Shown: piece by piece, positions 20,146 through 33,339 of the stretch
Layout: every line of letters starts with the position of its first letter
Position numbering within the stretch: the first letter of the stretch is position 1
Assembly (NCBI GenBank): GCA_037127255.1
Contig: JBANSL010000013.1
Coordinates: 28,057,688 to 28,121,687, forward strand
DNA from: Persicaria tinctoria
Taxonomy: Eukaryota > Streptophyta > Magnoliopsida > Caryophyllales > Polygonaceae
Length of the DNA stretch: 64,000 nt
Reading direction: 5' to 3'
Position numbers and translations under genes: made by a program
Notes under the pieces: model-generated
What the model was told of the DNA's origin: nothing
Databases searched by the model: none
What the model saw: only the letters and a program-made list of their open reading frames with translations

Positions 20146-22407
20146 ACTGCTTATGCTCATCAAAATACTGGAAAATTGAATCCCAGATCTATTAAGTGTG
20201 TTTTCCTTGTCTATCCTGATGGTGTGAAAGGTTACAAATTGCTTGCTTTACAACCTGTTGCTTATAAAGTTTTTGTTAGTAGAGATGTGGTGTTTAAAGA
20301 AAATGAGTTTCACTTTAAATCTGATCTAACTCCCACTTCATCCAAGGATGATAGCATTAACAAAGGTGCAGGTACTGTGACTCCTCATTTCTATAAGCCC
20401 CCTCCCCCTGAAAACTCTCAACATACACATGGATATCCCACGGCTGAAGCTAATGAGAACAGGGATCCTGTTGTGGATGGAGAGCAAAACCATCAAGTGG
20501 GGGAGGTTACAACTTCTTCCTCATCATCTTCGATCTTCTTCTCCCAACTCTTCTTCTTCTTCTTCTTCTTCTTCTTCTGCCTCTGCTTCTTCTGAGTTTG
20601 GTGCTTCTTCTTCTTCTTCTTCTAGATCCGTGCCTTTCTCTTTTTCTGATTCTGATGCTCACTATCTACCTGATTTTGATGCTCATAACTTGAAAAGTAG
20701 GCATAATTTGTGTGATTATCAGTTAACCAGAGATAGAGAGCCTGGGACTAACATTCCCAGTAAGAAGTTTGCTAATTACATTGTTGAGTTTGCTCTTGTT
20801 GTGTCTGATGTGATTAAGCATTATACTCCTGACACCTTTGAACAAGCTTTAAAATGTGCTAATCATGAAAAATGGATGGCTGCAATCAAAGAAGAAATTG
20901 ACTCTATGAAGCTAAATAATTCCTGGAAACTGGTTGAGAAACCTAAAAATGCTAGGATTATTGGCAGTAAGTGGATTTAAAAACCGAAAGAGAGTGTGAA
21001 CCCTAAATAATTACCCATATTTTAAATCTAGGCTAGTTGCTAAGGGATTCACTTAAAGAGAAGGGGGAGATTACACTGAGATTTTTGCTCCGATTGTTAA
21101 ATATAAAACTTTAAGGTTGCTTCTTGCCATGGCTGCTATTTATAATCTTGAAATTGAACAAATGGATGTAAAAACAGCTTTCTTGCATGGTGTGTTAAAT
21201 GAAACCATTTATACGAGTCAACCTAAAGATTTTGTTGATAACCTCAATTCAAATTATGTATGCTTGCTCAAACAATCTATATATGGTCTTAAGAAATCTC
21301 CAAGACATTGGAATATCAAGTTTGATTCATGCATGAAATGCCTAGGTTTTAAGAGAAGCTACTATGATTCTTGCCTCTGTATCAGTAGAATCAGAGGTAG
21401 AGAACCCTTGTTTGTGTTATTATATGTGGATGATCTTCTCCTTATTTGCAAAACCATGGATAGAATCACACAGCTAAAAAGGGAACTCTATAAAAACTTT
21501 GACATGAAAGACGTGGGTGTTGCTAAAAGAATAATATTGGGTATTTAGATTGAGAGGGATATGCCTAAAAATTTGATTTAGTTGTCTCAAAAGGATTATT
21601 TAATCAAAGTGCTTGACATATTTCATGCTTCATCTGCTAAACCATCTCGTATGCCCTTAGGAGGGCACTTTGACTTAACTAAAGTTAAGACTCCCTTATC
21701 TGTGAAAGAATATGAGCTTATGAAAAACATACCTTATGATGCTGCTGTTTGCTCTGTCATGTATGCTCTGATATGCTCTAGACCTGATCTTGGTTTTGTT
21801 GTGAGTTCCCTTAGTCGTTTTATGTATCAACCTGGAGAAAAACATTGGGCAACCATGAAGTATCTCTTGAGATACTTAAATGCAAGCTTCAATATTGGTC
21901 TCAAATACACTAACCATGCTTCTAGCGATGCCTTGCTTGGATATGTAGACTCGGACTATGCAGGTAACAAGGATAATAGGAAGTCTACTACTTCCTACAT
22001 GTTCACATGGGCTGGGAATTGTATATCTTGGAAGGCTCAGCAATAGCCTATAGTTTCTCTATCTTCTACAAAAGAAGAGTATATAGCTGCTACAGAGGCT
22101 TGCAAAGAAGCTATTTGGTTACAAGGTCTGCTGAAAGAGATTCAAGGGAAATCTTATACTTCAGTGATTGATCAACATTGACATCCAGATTGCACTCTAC
22201 TTATGTAGAGACCCCATGTACCACGAGAGGACAAAGCATATTGATGTTCGTTTCCACTTTATCAGAAACAAGGTTGAGAAAGGAGTGGTATATGTGAAAA
22301 AGATTGATGGTGAGCACATCCCTGCTGATTTTGGCACTAAGATAGTGACCACTGAGAAGATCATCTTCTGCAAGGACTTCCTCCATGTGGAGGATGTCAC
22401 CACTTAG
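20146..22407 (+). pseudogene. Copia integrase tail, RT and RNase H (after the nested insertion)
   Basis: The frame resumes with HQNTGKLNPRSIKCVFLVY (integrase C-terminal region) and a Ser-rich linker encoded by a CTT microsatellite (20545-20625). RT begins near 20870 (KWMAAIKEEIDSM), is broken by stops near 20980-21060, then continues with MDVKTAFLHG, SIYGLKKSPRHW and the catalytic LLYVDDLLLIC at about 21417-21450. RNase H shows YVDSDYAGNKDNRKSTT, SSTKEEYIAATEACKEA and HERTKHIDVRFHFIRNKV, with stops at about 21547, 22045 and 22180. Product: none expected. Confidence 0.88.
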
Positions 22408-22410
22408 CCT

Positions 22411-23230
22411 CTGGCTACAAGGGCCGACGACTGACCCTAGTTACCCTAAATCCGGGCCAAATTATGTAATTGTATTGATCTCGTTTACATTGTCTCTGAT
22501 CCTAGTTGTAAGAGACAATGGGCCATCAGACTTGGGTCATGGCTTAAACCCGAGCCTACTAGCTCTATCTGGTTTGTGTTATATATCCAAACCTAATGGG
22601 TCAGTAGCCCGTGTGTTATAGCCGACCCAATCTGTAGCTCTCCAGTGTCTCTATTCGGAGCTAGGGTTGTGGGACGCTCCTCTTCAGCTCTTTATAAGCC
22701 TAAGAGCTCTACTGTTCAAGGTGTCTTCTCTCTTCGAATGGTAAGTTCCCACAAAACCCTAGACGACGCTCTCCAGAAGGTTCCTCTCTCTAGTGGCCGA
22801 GATTGGTGGCTTGAAGATCCTTGCTATTCAAGGTCTTCTGAGGAGCTCCACTGCTTGTACTGAAGTCGGTATCTCAAGATCAACCCAACCCTTGAAGGAT
22901 AAGATCGGCAACGTCCATGGAGATTAGAAGAGAGTTTGCTTATTTCCTTTGATCTTTGTTGCTTGTTGCCTTGTTTACTGTATTCCTTAGGATTATCGTC
23001 TTTGATTGTCCTTCTTGTACCTAGATTGATCTTACATAGTGGATTTAGAGTCTCGACTCATGAGGCCCCGCGAATGTAGGTGCAATATCCGAACCGCATA
23101 AACAATCTCCTGTGTCCTTTGTGTTTTTTTCCGTTTTGGTTTTGTTTTCCGTTTGCTTCCACTGTGCTCAATCGTTCGTATCTTTTATTCAAACTCGAAG
23201 AAACGATTTCAAATCACTTTACCTCTCAAC
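22411..23230 (+). mobile_element. Probable 3' LTR of the plus-strand Copia
   Basis: Directly after the RNase H frame comes a CT-balanced stretch without genes. It contains a TATA-like CTTTATAAGC at about 22690 and a transcribed-looking region with GGTAAGTTCCC near 22740. Its position and composition fit a Copia 3' LTR, but exact TG/CA edges and a second copy were not found. Confidence 0.4.
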
Positions 23231-23639
23231 CCTCCATAATAATTACATTCTTTTAAATCTATCAATCAAATTTCTACAGCAATCTTAGAGCTAATTGGTT
23301 ACCCGGCAAAAATAAGTGTTTGATACTTGTAAGATAAACAAAAATAAAGAAGTTATGACTCCTAATTCTCTCATGCGATCAAGCATTTAACATCAAAGTA
23401 AGTGAATTATTAAAAAAACATGTGAATCTAATTCGAATTCACACTTTTCCAACATATTGCATAAAGAGGCTTATTTTTTGTTGACAAACATTTACAAATT
23501 TCCCCCGTATTGACAAGAAAAGAAATATACGAATAAATATAAATGAAAGGGCCCTACTAAATTAGCAACGATTTATCTCGACCTATGCTTCAAAGGTATA
23601 AATTAATTATAAGGTCTTGTTATTGGGACGGTTAACTTT

Positions 23640-23880
23640 TAATAATCAAACGAAACATTTGGGTCTGCCGATTTGGGAAATCGACATCGACACCACTCAC
23701 ACCCAAGCATAGCTCACCATCACGAGCATTAACATCATCTCGTCATTGCCGACTCGGTGTCGGTATCGACAGAACAGAGCGCACTCCAACCACGTACCAT
23801 GTAACCTGTGAGATGACTATGCCGATTCGAGAGATTGACATTTGGCGATATACTACCGTGTGGATAGCAAGACCGTAATT
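23640..23880. repeat. Copy of the dispersed GTCGGTATCGAC repeat family
   Basis: Phrases GACTCGGTGTCGGTATCGAC, GAGATGACTATGCCG and the end TACCGTGTGGATAGC parallel those at 1735-2170 and 1150-1245. There is no coding capacity. The family is not identified. Confidence 0.35.
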
Positions 23881-23889
23881 CTATCTGAT

Positions 23890-24320
23890 TATTCGAGCTG
23901 AATGAGCCAAGTATTGCTTGCTCATATTCAACTTATTTAGAAACGAGTTGAGCTCGATCCGAGCCTAAATTTGGACTTGGGCTTAATTAAAAATGTGATC
24001 ATACTCGGCTCGTTTGGAAAATAAACGAGCTCGAGTCGAGCCTAAATTTGAACTCGAGTTTTAAAATGTGATCATACCCGACTCGTTTAGAAAATGAACG
24101 AGGTCGAGCTAAGCTTTTTTTCGAGTATTAAACAATCCTATTTGCTCAGAATATAGTAACTTAAACAAAATTTTAGAAAATTTTCAAAACTCGAGTTATT
24201 CGGACTTAAATCGAGCGAGTCTAACTTTGAACCAAGCTTAAAAATGTGCTCATACTCGATTTAGTTAGAAAATAAAAGTGTTTAAACGAACCTTTTATCG
24301 AATCGAGTCCGAATAGAGGT
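23890..24320. repeat. Imperfect tandem repeats rich in CTCGAG
   Basis: At least three degenerate units share CCTAAATTTG, AAAATGTGATCATACTCG and GTTTGGAAAATAAACGAG-type blocks, starting near 23960, 24035 and 24220. The text resembles the interior of the hAT MITE at 38244-38638. This is probably an old relative whose termini have decayed. Confidence 0.45.
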
Positions 24321-25924
24321 CAAATTAATTACTACACTCATATAACAGCCTAGGCTTTCAATGGAATACTGTACATTCCTCTGAATGGGACACTAGACAT
24401 GGGATTGATAGTATGCATGACACGTGTCAAATTCCAACAAATCCCTGCTTCTAAAAAAGACAAAGTTTTTGCCCTTTTTAATCAACTTCGAATCCACATA
24501 GAGATGAAGATTCTTATTGCTAATTTGATGCCACTCAGTTTAAAAAGGTGCATTTGAGAATGACTAAACATGAATGATTCTTATTTAATTTATTTATTAA
24601 AGTAATTAAGCAATTTGTGTTACAAGTAACATTGTAGCGTGATGAGTGAATTAGAGTCTCATCCATATTCAGCATTCACAAATTTGAATACAATATTGAG
24701 AATAAATATAAATATACCTTTTTTTTTATCTCTCGATGTTGTTAGACACTATTAAAATGTAGTACAAAGTATTGTGTTATATTTATGATTAAACTCTATT
24801 TGTGAAAAAAGAAGAAGGGAAAATTAGGGAACATGATAAGATATATAAATAATTCTCTTTTAATCAGAATATATTTAGATTAGATGCAACGAATGCTTAT
24901 CTTATTTGATTAGCAGTTACACCTTTTTAGGCGTGAGTGTAGTTATGCCACTCTACAAGGCCTAAAAAGAATTTTAGCATAAGTAGCAATTTCTGCGTTA
25001 ATCTTAGTTTGTGCTCCATATATAGCACTTTCGTTATATATAGGTAAAAAAGTATATATACAGTACTTTTGAAACATAATATAAATAGGTTGGTTATAAA
25101 TTTATAGAATACATATATAGTATTTGTTAATTAATTATATATATATGAATATGTATTAAGTAGTTTTGTCATGATTTAAAATAAAATAGATAAAAAAAAA
25201 AACTCAGCTGCCAAAAATGTTTGTCATTTTTTCATCGAGTCACCAAGAGGTTTGGTACATATATTTTTGAGCTTAAAGTTTTTCGAGCTATTAATAAAGA
25301 GGAAATCTTTTAAATTATACAAAATTCGAGAAATTAAGTGTCGATCCTCAATTTGGATCAAAATTTTAAAATATGTTTATTTTTAACTCATTTAGTAAAC
25401 AAGCAACGAATGAGTCGAAGCTGAACTTGAACTACTCATCTAAAACAAGTATACAACGGCTCTAATATATATACATGATCTCGTTCGTGACTCCTTTGCA
25501 AGAATAATATATATATGACCTGTGACCTATCTGAAGGGTTACTTGGAGGTTCAGGTCGGGAGTGGATCATTAATTAAATTAATTTATAAACTATATAAAT
25601 ATAGTCCGTAATTGGGATGGGCAATGGCTACCGGCCATACTGCATATATAGATGTGTGCGATGGAACATATATGATCATGGTTTTAAACTTCCAATAACT
25701 ACACTTTTGTCGTGTAGGTGTTAATTTTCTGTTTTTAATACCCAAAAACTTTACAGTTTAACCCCCCAAACTCGATCATCTAGCTAGGCGATTAATTGAT
25801 TTATATTAAAAATGGGTGCACATCGAAAGTAATCGTGCTTTTGAAAAGCGCAACAACTATACTATATATACGGCGTAGTAATTAATTAAATAAGTAAACT
25901 ATAAATAAATGGAGAATGGGGAAT

Positions 25925-25965
25925 GAAGAGTGAAGAGTGAAGAGTGAAGAGTGAAGAGTGAAGAG
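25925..25965. repeat. Minisatellite (GAAGAGT)n
   Basis: Five perfect copies of the heptamer GAAGAGT plus a partial one. No function is suggested. Confidence 0.9.
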
Positions 25966-26110
25966 AGTGAGTGAAGGACAAATGCGTTGGGGTGCAGGAG
26001 AAAGGGACCGCATGCATCGCAGAGTGGGTGTGCGTGTGTGTAGTTGAGATGTGCGCGCGCGCACTGTAGTCCTTCCATGCCCTTGTCTTCTCACCACTCT
26101 TTTTTATTTT

Positions 26111-27032
26111 GGAAATTTCGCCTGTAACCACGAGGTTTTGGTCTTTTTCGCATGGTGCTCAAACTTTTCACGAATTTCGCATTTTAACCATGAAGTTTCG
26201 ATAAATTTCTTGTGATAATCAAACTTATTTAAAATCATATAGAAATTATATAAAATAACAAATATATTATAATTCATTCACATAATCACTCAATTTTGTT
26301 TTTTTTTTTAATTTTGAAAAACCACCAACAACCCTTTTAATATTTAAAGAGACTAAATTATTTACATAAATAATGAGAAAATTATAACAAAAATCACCTA
26401 AAAAAAATAAAAATAAGTACATATATAAAGAATGAGTAAATTGTTTAAATTATGTACTTCATTTATTTTCAAATCCAAAAATTATGTACATATTTTAAAT
26501 TACCATCCATTCATATTTGTTCTAAAATATCCTAAAATATTTTGGTTAAAATAAACTTTGTATTATACATCTATCAAGTAGTCTTTTTAAAACATTAGAA
26601 AGGTTACTATAATGACTCTTTGAAAAGAATCAACTATATTGGGTAATTATGTATACTTTTTCCAAAATTTTAAGTTTATTTTTTTTAAAAAAAACTACCA
26701 TTATTTTTTGTTGTTTTGTATAATTTACTCATTTATCATGCAATTAATGTGTAGCACTATAAAATATTTAAATGGTTGTAGTTAATTTTTTAAAAGTAAA
26801 AAACCAAAATTGGGTTGTTGTGTGAAAAAAATATATATTTTTATTATTATCTTGTGATTTTACCTATTCTAAAATATTTTTAACCAATTTTGTTAACATA
26901 AGAAATTTGTCCAAACCTCGTGGTCACCACACAAAATTAGTCGAAACCTCGTGGTTACCATGCAAAATTCTTAAAAAGTTTGGGCACCATGCGAAAAAAG
27001 TCAAAACTCGTGGCTATCAGGAGAAATTTCCC
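26111..27032. mobile_element. Mutator-like MITE with long inverted repeats
   Basis: The left end GGAAATTTCGCCTGTAACCA and the reverse complement of the right end GGGAAATTTCTCCTGATAGC start inverted repeats that continue for more than 100 bp (shared phrases CCACGAGGTTT, TTTTTCGCATGGTGC, CAAACTTTT). The 10-mer TTTTTATTTT flanks the element on both sides (26101-26110 and 27033-27042). Long inverted repeats with a 9-10 bp duplication are characteristic of Mutator-like elements. The 922-bp element has no transposase. Confidence 0.8.
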
Positions 27033-27316
27033 TTTTTATTTTATTCCCTATATTTCTATACCCAAAGTTACAATTCAATTAGGGTAATTTATTTACATGA
27101 ATATGCCCTTAAAACACGGTTTTTTAATATATATAAACCCAACTATAATTTTCTAATATGTCAGGTGGTTTTGTAAAAAAAAAAATCTCATAATTTGAGA
27201 GAGGTTTATTATACCGTCATCTATGTAAAATTTCCTATTAATTTGAAATATATATATATATATATATATAGGGGTGCGCTTCAATGAAAACTGAAATTGC
27301 GGTGGAAACCTGTGAG

Positions 27317-28027
27317 TAGAGCTGGCAAGTCGGTCGTTCGGGTCGGGTTCGGGTCAGGCTTGCTCGGGTAGGGTCAACTCGGGTAAAATTTATGGTCGGG
27401 TATTGGTCGGGTCGGGTATTGGTCGGGTTCGGGTTCGGATCGGGTTCGGTCATAATGAATTTTAGATTGGTTGGGTTTCGGGTTAAGTCGGGTCATGCCC
27501 ATTCGGGTTCGGGTCAAAGCGGGTCGGTCTCATTCGGGTTTCGGGTCAAGAGGTGGGTCGGTCTCATTTGAGTTTCGAATCAAAGTGGGTATAGCGGTAT
27601 AGTTGGTTTGAGTTTTCGGTCGAATCATATTCGACCCGTTTGGATAATTAGGTTGATTTTGACTCGGTTGAATACTTAAATATGTAATTTACTTAAAATA
27701 AATGATTTTGACTCGTTTGCATACTTAAATATGTAATTTACTTAAAATAAATGATTTTGACTCGGTTAAATAACCATTTCAATTCGGGTCGGGTCGGGTT
27801 GAGAGTCGGGTCGGGTTCAAAGTTGGGTCGGGTTTAGAGTCGGGTCGGGTTCAAAGTCGGGTCGGGTTCATAGTCGGGTCGGGTTTGGGTCGAGTCGGGT
27901 CAAGTTCGGGTCGAGTTCGGTCTCGGGTTCGGGTTATGAATAACTCCAGATTTTCGGGTGTCGGTTGGGTTCGGGTTCAGGTGAGTCGGGTCGGGTTTTC
28001 GGGTCGGGTTAGATTTTGCCAGCTCTA
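27317..28027. mobile_element. hAT-type element filled with a GGGTCGGGTTC array
   Basis: The termini TAGAGCTGGCAA and TTGCCAGCTCTA are perfect inverted repeats of 12 bp. The octamer CCTGTGAG flanks both sides (27309-27316 and 28028-28035), a perfect 8-bp target duplication as made by hAT transposases. The 711-bp interior is dominated by GGGTCGGGTT words, densest at about 27340-27550 and 27785-28015, and has no transposase. Confidence 0.9.
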
Positions 28028-28035
28028 CCTGTGAG

Positions 28036-28345
28036 GACTGGCTTTTTAGCCCGGTTAACTAGCCTTATAGCCCGGTTCTGAATAGAACCAATCTATAAAG
28101 TCACATATTTTAGCCTAGTTCTGAATAAAACCAAGCTATAAAGTCACAATGTAATTTTAAAACATGAGTTTTTAGCACTTTAGACTTGACCGAACTATAA
28201 AGTCATGTGTTATTTTAAAACTGGAGTTTTTAGCACGGTTTTTAGGCTGAACCGAGTTGTAAAGTCACTGTGTGATTGAGGTTTTTAGACATGTTTCAAA
28301 TAAACCAAGCTATAAAGCAGTCTTCTCGGTTTTACCACAGTTTGA
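28036..28345. repeat. Degenerate tandem repeats, unit about 70-80 bp
   Basis: Blocks of the type CCAAGCTATAAAGTCAC followed by ATTTTAAAAC and GTTTTTAGC recur about four to five times. They lie inside the probable Mutator-like element. There is no coding capacity. Confidence 0.6.
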
Positions 28346-28371
28346 GATTTTCACCGGAATCAATCCGTGTA

Positions 28372-28554
28372 TATATTATATATATATACATAATATATAT
28401 ATACACAGAATATATATATACATAATATATATATACATATACATAATAGATATATATACATAATAGATATATATATATATATATACATAATATATATATA
28501 TACATAATATATATATATACATAATATATATATATACATAATAGATATATATAC

Positions 28555-28618
<64 letters not shown>
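28372..28618. repeat. AT microsatellite with ACATAA interruptions
   Basis: A run of TATATATA interrupted at near-regular distances by CATAA or CATAGATA, ending in a pure AT run of about 60 bp. All open frames across it are repeat artefacts. Confidence 0.95.
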
Positions 28619-28620
<2 letters not shown>

Positions 28621-28626
28621 TGTATA

Positions 28627-30365
<1,739 letters not shown>

Positions 30366-31330
30366 GTTTATAAAAGAAAAGTAATTTGATATATTAGAAA
30401 AACCTAGTAAATTGAGAGTACCGTCATAGATGGTAACCAACCATCAACGATCGGCATTCCAAATAGTTAACTTTCACAAGTCTGCATTCCAAATATCTTC
30501 GAGATTAGACCATCAATGATCGGTGCATCTCCAAAGCATACTACAAATCCCCAACGCTAGATCCTTAATTGGAAAAATATTTAGGATGTCCAATCATTAA
30601 CGACAGGGTAAACAAAGAAACATTTCAAGAAATTGTTTGTAAAAGCAGAGAACAACTTAAAAAACGGCGTGCTTCTGATCTTTCTCAGGCAGGGACATTA
30701 GTGCTGATAAGATCGAATCTAGCAGCAAAACAAATCTACATGATGCAAAGTTTCATGCTTCCGTAAAAAATTCATCACGAGCTAGATCAAATCAACGGGT
30801 GCTTCTTTTGGAACAAAGATCTGCAACACAAACCACTTATCAGCTGGGACCGAATTTGCAAAGCAAGAGAAAATGGTGGTCTTGGAATAAGGAAAGCAAA
30901 ATATATGAATGAGGCCCTACAGATGAAGCTGCTCTGGAAAATTCTGGCGGAACCGGACAATGTATGAGTACAAATTATAAAAAATAAGTATCTAAAACAA
31001 GAAGATTTATTCTAATATACGAGGAAAGGGGGTTTTCCTTGTAATGGAGACAACTCAATAAGCTCATTAACACGTTTAAACTAGGTCTTATATGGGCATT
31101 GGGAGATGAAAAATCGGTTAAATTTTGGACAAAAAATTCGATATCAACAACTCCGTTATAAAAGAGATTGAACAAAGACTCTGGGACTATCCACACCACC
31201 GATTGGTTAGTGACTATATCTAAAATGGAGAGTGGAAAGAACATGAACTATCGAAAGATTTACCTACACAAATTGTAAAAGAAATTGTTAGCATTCCCCT
31301 TCCATGGAATGCGTTCCAGGATAAGTTGTA

Positions 31331-32428
31331 TTGGTGGCCTAATAATTATGGTTGGTTCAAGACAAAAAGTGCGCTACACCTACTAACTAATCAAAGTAAC
31401 CCACAAAAAGATCGAACATCATGGATATGGAAACTAGATTCACTCCCTAAATTAAAGAACTTCATGTAGAGAGTTGCTCAACATGGTCTTCCCACCAAAG
31501 CTAGGCTTTGCTCTAGGGGTGTCGCTACAACACCTTCGTGTGTATTCTGTAAAAACACTATAGAGGATGAAATTCACTTTTTTGTGGATTGCAAATTCGC
31601 AAATCAGCACCCATTAAAAATTATGAGCTTAAAAAGCCTTAGAGCTATGAATCCTAACACCCACATAACTAATATTTAACGATCTATTGGCCAGAATTGG
31701 TGGCCTAATCGTTATGGTTGGTTCAAGATAAAAAGTGCACTACACCTACTAACTAATCAAAGTAACCAACAAAAAGATTGAACATCATGGATATGGGAAC
31801 TAGATTCACTCCCTAAATTAAAGAACTTCATGTAGAGAGTTGCTCAACATGGTCTTCCCACCAAAGCTAGGCTTTGCTCTAGGGGTGTCGCTACAACACC
31901 TTCGTGTGTATTCTGTAAAAGCACTATAGAGGATGAAATTCACTTTTTTGTGGATTGCAAATTCGCAAATCAGCACCCATTAAAAATTATGAGCTTAACA
32001 AGCCTTAGAGCTATGAATCCTAACACCCACATAACTAATATTTAACGATCTATTGGCCAGAATTGGTGGCCTAATCGTTATGGTTGGTTCAAGACAAAAA
32101 GTTCACTACGCCTACTAACTAATCAAAGTAACCAACAAAAACATCCAACATCATGGATATGGAAACTAGATTCACCCCCTAAATTAAAGAACTTCATGTA
32201 GAGAGTTGCTCAACATGGTCTTCCCACCAAAGCTAGGCTTTGCTCTAGGGGTGTCGCTACAACACCTTCGTGTGTATTCTGTTAAAACACTATAGAGGAT
32301 GAAATTCACCTTTTTGTGGATAGAAAATTCACAAATCAGCACCCATTAAAAATTATGAGCTTAACAAGCCTTAGAGCTATGAATCCTAACACCCACATAA
32401 CTAATATTTAACGATCTATTGGCCAGAA
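31331..32428 (+). repeat. 366-bp tandem triplication of the LINE zf-RVT region
   Basis: Three units (31331-31696, 31697-32062 and 32063-32428) each start TTGGTGGCCTAAT and contain VAQHGLPTKARLCSRGVATT then CVFC (zf-RVT). The unit is exactly 122 codons, so the copies stay in the same frame. Sequence agreement is high, with scattered substitutions. Each unit ends with a TAA before SIGQNW, so no long fused protein results today. Confidence 0.92.
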
Positions 32429-32462
32429 TTGGGGAAACAATGCAGAAAAAGAGAAAGAGGAA

Positions 32463-33148
32463 TTGGCTCTAAAATGGTGGACAATCTGGTTTTTTAGAAA
32501 TAGAATAATCTTTGATAACAAAAAACTGCCAACGCAAATAGAAATCCAGCAATTCATCCAAACCCAAAAAGATAACTGGAACCTAACCAAAACCATGGAA
32601 ACACCGACATTGTTAAAACCCAGCGACAGAGTTTGGGACAGAAATGGTATACATAAAAAAATATCCAGATGGAACAAGCCAAATCAACAGTTCCAGAAAT
32701 TCAACATCTATGGCTCAACTTGGACCAATGATGATTGTTCTGCTGGTTTTATTATTAGAAACCATCTTGGATTGGTCATTGCCTTAGGATCGGCAAAACT
32801 TGGGTATCAATCTCTATTACAAGTAGAAACGGGTGCGTTGAAAATTTGTATCATTAAAGCATTGGAACTCAATATTACCCATCTTCACGTTGAAGGTGAT
32901 TCCTTAATAGTTATAAATCACCTGAAAAATAACAACAACCAGTGCCCATGGGAAGCGGAACTTCGATCTCCTTCTAGATATCAAATCTGAATTTACCAAG
33001 TTTCAATATGTAAAATTCTCTCATGTTTACAGATCGGCGAATGGAGTGACAGACAAGATTGCACACATTAGTCACTCTACCGATGTCGACAATATTAGTT
33101 CCGATTTAGGCCTCCTGTACCTCATCCATAAGGATGCTCTCGGATAGA
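32463..33148 (+). pseudogene. LINE RNase H domain
   Basis: The frame reads KWWTIWFFRNRIIFDNKK, then FNIYGSTWTNDDCSAGFIIR with the first catalytic position (normally Asp in YTDGS-type blocks, here Gly-Ser), then the block LELNITHLHVEGDSLIVI with the Glu-Gly-Asp-Ser motif. It shifts frame near 32960 and ends with VTDKIAHISH and DALG before a stop at about 33148. It is typical of the RVT_3 domain at the C-terminus of plant LINEs. Confidence 0.75.
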
Positions 33149-33339
33149 TGTATGTCTATCCGAATTCTTTCCCGGTCAAAAAAAAGAAAGATGGTAACCT
33201 ACCAAACTGGTAAAACAAATATAAGAGAAAAAAGCCAAATAATCTAGAGAATATATCATACTTAAATACCCAAGAAAGAAAATATATCATAATTCAATAC
33301 ATTAATGCACTTTTTGAAGAGAAATCTTTTCTTTTTGAT

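Larger units (their letters stand above)
12783..23200 (+). mobile_element. Ty1/Copia element, plus strand, split by a nested element
   Basis: The coding order is Copia: gag from 12783, zinc knuckle, protease, integrase to 14775, then after the nested insertion the integrase C-terminal side, RT and RNase H to 22407. Reading frame and sense resume across the insertion (the block LRTFGC before it, Cys-Thr-Ala-Tyr after it). Multiple stops and frameshifts inactivate it. Probable 3' LTR sequence follows from about 22411, but no matching 5' LTR was seen before 12783, so the 5' end may be truncated. Confidence 0.85.
23231..25919. other. Intergenic AT-rich DNA with degenerate repeats
   Basis: No gene is supported. 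The stretch includes a copy of the dispersed repeat family (23640-23880) and CTCGAG-rich imperfect repeats (23890-24320). The rest (24321-25919) is AT-rich with no open frame of interest. Confidence 0.45.
27271..28371. mobile_element. Probable Mutator-like element set between AT microsatellites
   Basis: The left end GGGGTGCGCTTCAATGAAAA and the reverse complement of the right end (ACACGGATTGATTCCGGTG then AAAATC) align as imperfect inverted repeats of about 45 bp. Both outer flanks are AT dinucleotide runs, so a target duplication cannot be read. The interior holds degenerate 70-80 bp tandem units and the nested hAT element. Confidence 0.5.
30569..33150 (+). mobile_element. LINE (non-LTR retrotransposon) fragment, plus strand
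   Basis: It begins within the C-terminal part of a LINE reverse transcriptase (YLGCPIINDRVNKETFQEIV, then GCFFWNKDLQ and GGLGIRKAKYMNEALQMK). It continues through a zinc-binding zf-RVT region that is present three times, and ends with an RNase H domain. The endonuclease and most of the RT are absent, a 5' truncation as is usual for LINEs. Several stops break the frame. Confidence 0.8.
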
